Source: DATJJW01 sp035491935 (GTDB lineage Bacteria > Pseudomonadota > Alphaproteobacteria > ATCC43930 > CGMCC-115725). Taken from it: a stretch of 5,229 bases of DNA. Of this stretch, positions 1-5,229 are shown piece after piece. The DNA lies in NCBI GenBank assembly GCA_035491935.1, contig DATJJW010000056.1, positions 1 through 5,229 on the forward strand. Direction: 5' to 3'. Under the pieces are notes generated by a model. It made no database searches and had not been told where the DNA came from. It saw nothing but the letters and a program-made list of their open reading frames with translations. A program made the position numbers and the translations under genes. Each line of letters starts with the position of its first letter. Position 1 is the first letter of the stretch.

Positions 1-2
1 AG

Positions 3-128
3 GCGCTGGTGCTGACCGACATCGTCATTGGCGCTACCGTGACGGCATTGCTGCTGGCGCTCGCGCTGCAATTGCACAAGCGACGCGGCACGCTCAATCC
101 GGAAAAGCTCCGGCCGCTGCGCCGATGA
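3..128 (+). CDS. mnhC: MrpC/MnhC-like (NuoK-fold) cation/H+ antiporter subunit C, 3' end only
   Basis: Only the last 41 codons are in the window; the 5' part lies upstream. The visible protein starts ALVLTDIVIG and continues into a hydrophobic helix (about TVTALLLALALQL), then ends in a basic cytoplasmic tail (HKRRG, then LRPLRR). An L-T-x-I-V-I-G stretch entering the last membrane helix is typical of the NuoK/MrpC family (small three-helix subunits of complex I and Mrp antiporters). In Mrp complexes, subunit C sits beside subunit D in the membrane and helps form the proton/sodium path. The TGA stop overlaps the ATG of the next gene by four bases (ATGA), which indicates an operon and translational coupling with the MrpD-like gene. 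It could instead be the K-like subunit of a hydrogenase- or formate-linked membrane complex; the fragment is too short to tell. Confidence 0.82.
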   Translation, partial: ALVLTDIVIGATVTALLLALALQLHKRRGTLNPEKLRPLRR

Positions 129-1885
129 ACGCGCTGGCACCGCTGCCGGTCGTCCTGCCGCTGGCGATCGCTGCCCTGCTGTTGGCGACGAGCCGGATCC
201 TGCCGCCGCGCGTCCCCGACATTGTCGCGATCGTGACGGCGTTGGCGGCACTGATCATCGCTGGATTTCTGGCCAAGGCGGTCGCCGGCAATCCGATCGA
301 ATACTGGTTTGGCGGATGGCAGCCCAGCCACGGCCAGATCATAGGCATCGGTTTCCGCATCGACTTGGCCGGTGCCCTGATGGCCGGTTTCATCGCCTTA
401 CTGTTCACCCTGACCCTCGTCTTCGCTTGGGGTTATTTCGACGAGGTCCACGCCCATTTCCATGTCCTCATGCTGCTGTTCATGGCGGGTATGACCGGCT
501 TCTGCCTGACGCACGACCTGTTCAATCTCTTCGTCTGGTTCGAGTTGATGAGCATCTCGGCTTTCGCGCTCACGGGTTATCAACTGCGCAGTTCAGCTCT
601 CGAGGGCGCCATCAATTTCACGGTCATCAACACGCTGGGCAGCTACCTCATCCTCGGCGGCATCGGATTGCTGTACATCCAGATCGGCGCGCTCGACTTT
701 TCGGCCCTGGCCGATGATGTCGCCCATGATCCAGACAGCCCGTCGATACTGGCGGGCTTCTCGCTGCTGAGCGTGGGTTTGTTGATTAAGGCCGCACAGG
801 TGCCGTTCCAGTTTTGGCTGTCGGACGCCCATGCCGTGGCGCTCAGCCCTGTGTCTGTCATCTTCTCGGGCGCCATGGTCGGATTGGGCATCTTCGGCGA
901 GGCTCGATTGATGCTGGACGTCTTCGCGGGTTCGCCCTTCATCGTCACCATCACCCACAGCTTGTTCCTGGCATTGGGCACCACCAGCATCGTGCTCGGT
1001 GGCGTCATGGCCTTGATCCAACGGCACGTGAAGCGTCTCTTGGCCTTCTCGACGATCGCACATACCGGCATCCTGCTGGTTGGGCTGACCTTGCTCGGGC
1101 AACAAAGTATCGAGGGCATGCTCGCCTATCTGGTCGGCCATGGCTTGGTAAAGGCCAGCCTCTTCATGGTCGCGGGTATCATCCTCGCGACCTGCGGCGG
1201 CATCGACGAGTTGGGCCTGCGCGGTTGCGGCAAGCCCATATGGCCTGCCGGCATCCTCATGACACTGGCGGGGCTGATGCTGGCGGGGTTGCCCGTTGGT
1301 TGGATGGATATCGGCATGCGCGCCATCGTCGCTGACAGCGTGGCGACTCACCGGTTTTGGCTGATCGCTGTGTTTGCCTTCGGCGCCGCGACCACGGGCG
1401 GCGCGGTGCTGCGCGTGGCGGGCCGCATCTTCCTGGGCCTGGGACCGGTGGATAGCGGGGAAGAGGAGAGGGCACCGACCGCCGAAGAGCGGGAAAAAGC
1501 CGATCGTCCCTTCTGGCTGATGATGGCACCGGCCATCGTACTGGTGGCGTTGGCATTCTGTACCACTTCGGCCGGGGAGAGGGAGTTCGCCGCGGCCGCA
1601 GTACAATTCGTCGTACCTGGCAGCGCCAGCGTTGCAACCGGCATGTCGACACCAACCGGTGACCTCGCGGTATTCGTCTCCTGGTTCCCCGTATTGCTCG
1701 CATGCCTCATCGCGGCGTTCGACTTGGGACGACATCGTGCGCCCAAGGCGGCGGTGGCTGGTGTCGACGCGATGCTGCGGCCCGTCCTCAATGGGGCACA
1801 GAACCTGCACAGCGGCAAGGTGGGCGACTATGCCGTCTGGCTGGCCCTGGGGCTGGCGGCCTTCGCAGTGGCCTTCGCCCTCTAA
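125..1885 (+). CDS. mnhD: MrpD/MnhD-like proton-conducting membrane subunit (complex I subunit 5/NuoN-like family)
   Basis: A 586-residue polytopic membrane protein, hydrophobic nearly throughout, of the proton-conducting transporter family shared by NuoL/M/N and MrpA/MrpD. Diagnostic motifs are visible. FVWFELMSISAF carries the conserved membrane Glu (E140). LLIKAAQVPFQFWLSDAH carries the conserved Lys (K222) and is followed by ALSPVSV. QRHVKRLLAFSTIAHTG and VGHGLVKASLF (H339, K343) mark the central broken-helix region. R430 in GAVLRVAGRIF lies about where the TM12 lysine of relatives sits (tentative). A charged loop (about residues 440-465, rich in Glu and Arg) separates the core from two or three extra C-terminal helices, making it longer than the roughly 500-residue Bacillus MrpD. 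The ATG overlaps the previous stop and has no strong Shine-Dalgarno, so coupled translation is likely. Expected role: part of an Na+(K+)/H+ antiporter, or a proton pump module if it belongs to a redox complex. No mrpE/F/G follows; those genes may lie upstream. Confidence 0.88.
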   Translation: MNALAPLPVVLPLAIAALLLATSRILPPRVPDIVAIVTALAALIIAGFLAKAVAGNPIEYWFGGWQPSHGQIIGIGFRIDLAGALMAGFIALLFTLTLVFAWGYFDEVHAHFHVLMLLFMAGMTGFCLTHDLFNLFVWFELMSISAFALTGYQLRSSALEGAINFTVINTLGSYLILGGIGLLYIQIGALDFSALADDVAHDPDSPSILAGFSLLSVGLLIKAAQVPFQFWLSDAHAVALSPVSVIFSGAMVGLGIFGEARLMLDVFAGSPFIVTITHSLFLALGTTSIVLGGVMALIQRHVKRLLAFSTIAHTGILLVGLTLLGQQSIEGMLAYLVGHGLVKASLFMVAGIILATCGGIDELGLRGCGKPIWPAGILMTLAGLMLAGLPVGWMDIGMRAIVADSVATHRFWLIAVFAFGAATTGGAVLRVAGRIFLGLGPVDSGEEERAPTAEEREKADRPFWLMMAPAIVLVALAFCTTSAGEREFAAAAVQFVVPGSASVATGMSTPTGDLAVFVSWFPVLLACLIAAFDLGRHRAPKAAVAGVDAMLRPVLNGAQNLHSGKVGDYAVWLALGLAAFAVAFAL

Positions 1886-2351
1886 GACCGAACCTTATCC
1901 GGTTGCCGGCGTTCCGACGGCGCCATCTACTGCCACTTTCGTCAAGGATACGGCGCAGACGGATATGTTCGAGATCCAGTCGGGCAAGCTTGCCGGGCAA
2001 CGCGGCAATCCCGCCACCAGAAAGCTCGCCACGCAGTTGGTGAAGGACCATCAGAAGACGACAGCTGAGCTGAAGGGCCTCATCGCTATGGGTGCCGTGA
2101 AGGCTTCACTGCCCAAGGAACTCAGCACCGGCGAGGAGCTGATGCTGACGAAGCTCACGAATCTGCAGGGCGACCAGTTCTCGGCGACCTATGTCAATGA
2201 CATGGAGAACGTCCATACCCAAGCGATCTCTGAATTCAACAGCTACGCTCAGGCAGGGGACAATTCCGTGCTGAAGGAATGGGCCGCCAGGACTCTGCCA
2301 ACCTTGAAGCGGCACCGCGACATGGCCGGTGCCATGGACATGCCCCATTAA
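1830..2351 (+). CDS. DUF4142 ferritin-like domain protein lacking a signal peptide (5' end uncertain, possibly truncated)
   Basis: The frame ending at 2351 encodes a recognisable DUF4142 domain: ATFVKDTAQTDMFEIQSGKLA, then LVKDHQKTTAELKGL, ELSTGEELMLTKL, a YVNDMENVHTQAISEF helix, and the typical end AARTLPTLKRHRDMAGAM. Family members are usually exported helical-bundle proteins of unknown function, often stress-linked, with an N-terminal signal peptide. None is present here: the domain starts near 1932, only about 47 bases after the mnhD stop, and no frame in that gap encodes a signal sequence. The start given, ATG 1830, lies 56 bases inside mnhD in the +1 frame, has a plausible AAGGTGG site at 1817-1823, and keeps the whole domain. 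Its first 30 or so residues are then Trp/Pro-rich sequence overprinted on mnhD. The alternative, ATG 1965 (128 residues), has no well-spaced ribosome binding site and loses part of helix 1. The gene may be a 5'-truncated remnant or a cytoplasmic version. Confidence 0.6.
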   Translation: MPSGWPWGWRPSQWPSPSKTEPYPVAGVPTAPSTATFVKDTAQTDMFEIQSGKLAGQRGNPATRKLATQLVKDHQKTTAELKGLIAMGAVKASLPKELSTGEELMLTKLTNLQGDQFSATYVNDMENVHTQAISEFNSYAQAGDNSVLKEWAARTLPTLKRHRDMAGAMDMPH

Positions 2352-2378
2352 GTCCGGCGACACTCCTTAAAGCTGTTT

Positions 2379-2400
2379 CTGATGAGGAACTCGTCATCAG
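2379..2400. promoter_or_regulatory. Inverted repeat CTGATGA-N8-TCATCAG upstream of the oxidoreductase gene
   Basis: Two perfect 7-base arms (2379-2385 and 2394-2400) flank an 8-base spacer, 33 bases before the oxidoreductase start and 27 bases after the DUF4142 stop. No T-run follows, so it does not look like a standard intrinsic terminator. The arm and spacer size would suit an operator for a dimeric regulator or an mRNA hairpin in the leader. The symmetry is seen in the sequence; the function is inference. Confidence 0.4.
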
Positions 2401-2409
2401 TGCCGCGTC

Positions 2410-2459
2410 TTGGGATTTTATGGAGGATGGCCCATGAATCCCAAAATCAATAATCCCAA
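2410..2459 (+). promoter_or_regulatory. Candidate mRNA hairpin around the ribosome binding site and start codon of the oxidoreductase gene
   Basis: TTGGGATT (2410-2417) is the exact reverse complement of AATCCCAA, which occurs twice just after the start codon (2437-2444 and 2452-2459). Pairing with the first copy puts the GGAGG ribosome binding site (2422-2426) and the ATG (2434-2436) together in a 19-base loop; pairing with the second lengthens the loop by 15 bases. This could tune translation initiation. The complementarity is seen directly; folding and any effect are inferred, and the stem is only 8 bp with four A-T pairs. Confidence 0.3.
2422..2426 (+). promoter_or_regulatory. Shine-Dalgarno GGAGG deciding the oxidoreductase start
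   Basis: GGAGG sits 7 bases before ATG 2434, an ideal spacing. This supports ATG 2434 over the in-frame TTG at 2410, which would add eight residues and lie upstream of the site. The ATG at 2427 is out of frame. Confidence 0.8.
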
Positions 2460-4944
2460 AATCAATTTCAAGCCCTATGACGGTCCGGCCGGCGGCTGGG
2501 GCTCGGTGCGTTCGCTGTTCAACAATTTGATGCGCGAGCGCGTGCCGGCTTCGGCCGGATTGCTGCTGACCAAGCAGAACAAGCCTGACGGCTTCGCCTG
2601 CGTCAGCTGCGCCTGGGCCAAGCCTGAGAACCCGCATCCCTTCGAATATTGCGAAAACGGCGCCAAGGCGACCGCCTGGGAGGTGACCAACCGCCGGGCG
2701 ATGCCAGAATTCTTCGCCGAGCATACGCTGAGCGAGCTGGAGAGCTGGCCCGATTACGATCTCGAGGAGCTGGGGCGGCTGACGACGCCGATGCGCTGGC
2801 ATACGGCCAGCGACCGTTACCTGCCGGTTTCCTGGGAGGACGCCTTCGCCGAGATCGGCAAAGAATTGCGGGCGATCGATCCGAGCCAGGCGGTGTTCTA
2901 TTCCTCCGGCCGCGGCTCGCTCGAAACCTCCTACATGTATGCGCTGATGGCCCGGCTCTATGGCAGCAACAACCTGCCGGACAGTTCCAACATGTGCCAC
3001 GAGACGACCTCGGTGGCGCTGCCGGAAAGCTTGGGCGTATCGGTCGGCACGGTGAAGCTGCGGGATTTCGCCGAGGCCGACGGCATCTTCTTCTTCGGCC
3101 AGAATGTCGGCTCGAACAGCCCGCGCATGCTGCACGACCTGCAGGAGGCATCCAAACGCGGCGTGCCGATCGTGACGTTCAACCCATTGCGCGAGCGCGG
3201 GCTGGAGAGCTTCACGAACCCGCAATCGCCGACGGAGATGCTGACCGGGAAGGCGACCCGCATCACCTCGCAATACCATCAGGTGAAGTCCGGCGGCGAT
3301 CTGGCCGCCATCACCGGCATGATCAAGGCGCTGCTGGCGCTCGATGATGCGGTCGAGGCGGACGGGAAGCGCGTGCTCGACATCGATTTCATCAACGAGC
3401 ACACCCATGGCTTCGATGAGCTGTCGGGCTGGGTCCGGCAGCAGGATTGGGTCGAGATCGAACGGCGTTCGGGCCTCACCCGCGGTGCCTTGGAGGCGGC
3501 GGCCCAGGTCTATGCTTCGGTCGACAAGGTCATCGGCATCTATGGCATGGGGCTGACCCAGCATAAGAAGGGTGTCGATACCGTCCAGATGCTGGTCAAT
3601 CTCCTGCTGCTGCGCGGCAATATCGGCCGGCCAGGCGCCGGCGTCTGCCCGGTGCGCGGCCATTCCAATGTGCAGGGCCAGCGCACCATGGGCATCACCG
3701 AAAAGCCGAAGCTGGTGCCGTACGACAAGCTCAAGGAGCTTTATGCTTTCGAGCCGCCGCCGAAGGAGGGGCTGGCCACGGTCGATGCCTGCCAGGCGAT
3801 CATCGAGGGTCGGGTGAAGGCATTCATGGGGCTGGGCGGCAACTTCGCCCGCGCGGTGCCGGAGCGCGAGGCCTTCGAGGAAGGCTGGCGCAAGCTGCGC
3901 ATGACCGTGGCGGTCGCGACCAAGCTCAATCGCAGCCATGTCGTCCATGGCGAGGTGGCCTATCTCCTGCCCTGCCTCGGTCGCATCGAGATCGACAACC
4001 AGGCCAGCGGCCCGCAAGCGGTCTCGGTCGAGGACAGCACGGCCTGCATCCATGGCTCGCTTGGCATGAAGGCGCCGGCCAGCCCCGACCTCAGATCCGA
4101 ACCCGCCATCGTCGCCGGCATCGCCAAGGCGACGCTGCCGCCCAGCCCGCATATAGACTGGGACGCCTGGGTCGGCGATTACGCCAAGGTGCGGGCCGCG
4201 ATCTCCCGGACATTCCCCGACGATTTCTATGACATGGAGGCCCGGATGTGGCAAATGGGCGGCTTCCACCGCAACATCGCGGCGTGCCGGCGCGAATGGA
4301 ACACCACGACCGGCAAGGCCAATTTCAAGGTGCCGGCGGGGTTCGCCACCGATATCGACCGGCCGGATTCGGACCGGCGGGTGCTGCAGCTCATCACCCT
4401 GCGCAGCAACAACCAGTTCAACACCACGATCTATGGCTACAACGACCGCTTCCGCGGCATCCACGGCACGCGGCTGGTCGTGCTGATGCATGCCAACGAC
4501 ATCGCGCGGCTGGGTTTGGCCGCGGGCGATGCGGTGCGGCTGGTGACCGATGCCGGCGACAACCGTTATCGCGCGGTCGAGGGCCTGCGGGTCACGGCCT
4601 ATGACATCCCCGAAGGCTGCATCGGCGGCTATTACCCCGAATGCAACCCGCTGATCCCGCTTTGGCACCATGCCGAGGGCGCGAAGGTGCCGGCAGCGAA
4701 ATCCGTGCCGGTGCGCATCGAGAAGATGGACACCCAGCCGGCCCGCGAGACGCACCCGGTCGATGCCTTCGCCCACCCGGTGGTGGAGATGCTGCATGAG
4801 GCCGCGGCCAGCGGCCAGGTAGCGGGCCAGATGACTGCCGCAAGTATCCGGCGGCATCCTGTGGCGGCGGCCGGCCTGGCCATTGGCGCGGGGCTATTGT
4901 TCGGCCGACTTATCTTGAGGCGCAAGCCAAGCGCCGATAGCTGA
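2434..4944 (+). CDS. FdhF/YdeP-family molybdopterin oxidoreductase with hydrophobic C-terminal tail
   Basis: An 836-residue protein of the bis-MGD (DMSO reductase) superfamily, closest to the formate-dehydrogenase-alpha-like group that includes E. coli YdeP. Visible parts in order: an N-terminal Cys cluster C56-x2-C59-x13-C73 in FACVSCAW...FEYCENGAKA, where an Fe-S cluster would bind; the signature NMCHETTSVALPESLG with C188 at the place of the Sec/Cys Mo ligand of FdhF; FNPLRERGLESFTNP; the cofactor-binding stretch LLLRGNIGRPGAG...RGHSNVQGQRTMG (about 392-420); GLGGNFARAVPE; and a C-terminal molybdopterin-binding domain (about 650-765) with NNQFNTTIYGYNDRFRG. No Tat signal is seen, so it is probably cytoplasmic-facing. 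The true substrate of the family is not settled; YdeP has been linked to acid resistance, so formate oxidation should not be assumed. Residues 766-836 are an extension beyond the usual end, finishing in a glycine-rich helix (810-828) and an RRK tail, resembling a membrane anchor. No electron-transfer subunit or fdhD is adjacent in the window. The start is set by GGAGG before ATG 2434. Confidence 0.9.
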   Translation: MNPKINNPKINFKPYDGPAGGWGSVRSLFNNLMRERVPASAGLLLTKQNKPDGFACVSCAWAKPENPHPFEYCENGAKATAWEVTNRRAMPEFFAEHTLSELESWPDYDLEELGRLTTPMRWHTASDRYLPVSWEDAFAEIGKELRAIDPSQAVFYSSGRGSLETSYMYALMARLYGSNNLPDSSNMCHETTSVALPESLGVSVGTVKLRDFAEADGIFFFGQNVGSNSPRMLHDLQEASKRGVPIVTFNPLRERGLESFTNPQSPTEMLTGKATRITSQYHQVKSGGDLAAITGMIKALLALDDAVEADGKRVLDIDFINEHTHGFDELSGWVRQQDWVEIERRSGLTRGALEAAAQVYASVDKVIGIYGMGLTQHKKGVDTVQMLVNLLLLRGNIGRPGAGVCPVRGHSNVQGQRTMGITEKPKLVPYDKLKELYAFEPPPKEGLATVDACQAIIEGRVKAFMGLGGNFARAVPEREAFEEGWRKLRMTVAVATKLNRSHVVHGEVAYLLPCLGRIEIDNQASGPQAVSVEDSTACIHGSLGMKAPASPDLRSEPAIVAGIAKATLPPSPHIDWDAWVGDYAKVRAAISRTFPDDFYDMEARMWQMGGFHRNIAACRREWNTTTGKANFKVPAGFATDIDRPDSDRRVLQLITLRSNNQFNTTIYGYNDRFRGIHGTRLVVLMHANDIARLGLAAGDAVRLVTDAGDNRYRAVEGLRVTAYDIPEGCIGGYYPECNPLIPLWHHAEGAKVPAAKSVPVRIEKMDTQPARETHPVDAFAHPVVEMLHEAAASGQVAGQMTAASIRRHPVAAAGLAIGAGLLFGRLILRRKPSADS
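2437..2466 (+). repeat. Perfect 15-bp tandem duplication at the start of the oxidoreductase gene
   Basis: AATCCCAAAATCAAT occurs twice head to tail (2437-2451 and 2452-2466), directly after the ATG, giving the peptide NPKIN twice (residues 2-11). The unit length is a multiple of three, so copy-number change would keep the frame. It is clearly more AT-rich than the rest of the gene. Confidence 0.95.
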
Positions 4945-5008
4945 GAGCAAAAGCCTCTCCCACACTGGCATAGGCGAGGCCGGTCCGGGTCCAGCGTGAG
5001 ACCACAGC

Positions 5009-5035
5009 CGCCAACTCTAGAAAGCCATGTTGGCG
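5009..5035. repeat. Inverted repeat CGCCAAC-N13-GTTGGCG in the gap before the DUF892 gene
   Basis: Two perfect 7-base arms (5009-5015 and 5029-5035) surround a 13-base spacer in the 241-base gap between the oxidoreductase and the DUF892 gene. It is GC-rich but not followed by T residues, so it is at best an atypical terminator; it could also be a regulator site. The rest of the gap (4945-5185) shows a weak GAGAG/CTCTC hairpin overlapping the stop codon (4943-4959), an 8-bp tandem repeat CATTCCCG (5099-5114), and no credible small gene. Confidence 0.4.
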
Positions 5036-5172
5036 CGTGCTCTCCAATGTTCCGTTTGCGGGTCAATGGAACTGTTGCCGCCCGATGCCAACACTCGACA
5101 TTCCCGCATTCCCGACCGAGCCGCTGCCGGTCTGATCCTGCGGAAACTGCAAGGAGCACCTTCAACCAGACG

Positions 5173-5178
5173 AAGGAG
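5173..5178 (+). promoter_or_regulatory. Shine-Dalgarno AAGGAG before the DUF892 gene
   Basis: AAGGAG lies 7 bases upstream of ATG 5186, a near-ideal site that supports this start for the gene running off the window. Confidence 0.75.
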
Positions 5179-5185
5179 ACGACCC

Positions 5186-5229
5186 ATGGGTATTTTCACC
5201 AAAGACATCAAGTCGATGAACGACCTGTT
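5186..5229 (+). CDS. DUF892/YciE-type ferritin-like protein, 5' end only
   Basis: Only 14 full codons are present, reading MGIFTKDIKSMNDL before the window ends. This opening closely matches the usual N-terminus of DUF892 (YciE/YciF-like) proteins, which begin with M-G-(I/L)-F-x-K-D-I-K-(S/T)-M-x-D-L and continue into a ferritin-like four-helix bundle of about 160-170 residues. The strong ribosome binding site just upstream supports the start. Family members are stress-induced, probably cytoplasmic, and often found near other ferritin-like or DUF4142 genes, which fits this setting. The identification rests on a short piece and on family memory, so it is likely but not certain. Confidence 0.7.
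   Translation, partial: MGIFTKDIKSMNDL

Noticed and set aside
593..1810. A 405-codon open frame on the - strand opposite mnhD
   Set aside because: The translation is low-complexity, charged and without motifs, while the + strand encodes a well-conserved membrane protein. Such frames are expected in GC-rich DNA.
2410..2412. TTG at 2410 as the oxidoreductase start codon
   Set aside because: It lies upstream of the strong GGAGG site, which is well spaced for ATG 2434, and it has no good ribosome binding site of its own.
2236..4857. A very long open frame on the - strand (873 codons) opposite the oxidoreductase gene
   Set aside because: It mirrors the codon pattern of the GC-rich + strand gene, its translation is rich in His, Arg, Gln and Asp with no recognisable domain, and the + strand protein is a clear family member. 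It is an antisense shadow.
4943..4959. GAGAG/CTCTC hairpin overlapping the oxidoreductase stop as an intrinsic terminator
   Set aside because: The stem is only five base pairs and no T-run follows.
5068..5093. GGAAC at 5068-5072 as a stress (EcfG-type) promoter for the DUF892 gene
   Set aside because: No CGTT-like -10 element lies 16-17 bases downstream; the sequence there reads CAAC or AACA.

Overview
This is a GC-rich chromosomal segment. Its protein families, codon style and gene neighbours suggest a proteobacterium, most likely an alphaproteobacterium of the Rhizobiales or Rhodospirillales kind. That placement is inference from family resemblance, not from a marker gene. All genes seen read on the + strand.

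Layout. (1) Bases 3-128 hold the 3' end of an MrpC/MnhC-like (NuoK-fold) antiporter subunit. It overlaps by ATGA with (2) a complete MrpD/MnhD-like subunit (125-1885), a polytopic membrane protein with the conserved Glu and Lys residues of the ion-translocating antiporter fold. No mrpE, F or G gene follows, so this gene appears to end its operon. (3) Directly behind it, and partly overlapping its end in another frame, is a DUF4142 (ferritin-like) coding sequence that has the whole domain but no signal peptide (about 1830-2351; start uncertain). (4) An 82-base gap with an inverted repeat leads to a large FdhF/YdeP-family molybdopterin oxidoreductase (2434-4944). (5) A 241-base gap with a second inverted repeat leads to the first 14 codons of a DUF892/YciE-type ferritin-like protein (5186 to the window edge).

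How the parts may fit. MrpC and MrpD belong to a cation/proton antiporter or a related proton-pumping module. The three downstream genes (DUF4142, FdhF/YdeP, DUF892) belong to families that recur in stress-related accessory regions of proteobacteria, so the right half reads as a stress island placed behind an ion-transport operon. The most unusual points are a hydrophobic, tail-anchor-like C-terminal extension on the oxidoreductase, a perfect 15-bp tandem duplication right after its start codon that can pair with sequence upstream of its ribosome binding site, and the signal-peptide-less DUF4142 gene at the operon junction. No RNA gene, CRISPR array, insertion sequence or integrase was seen.
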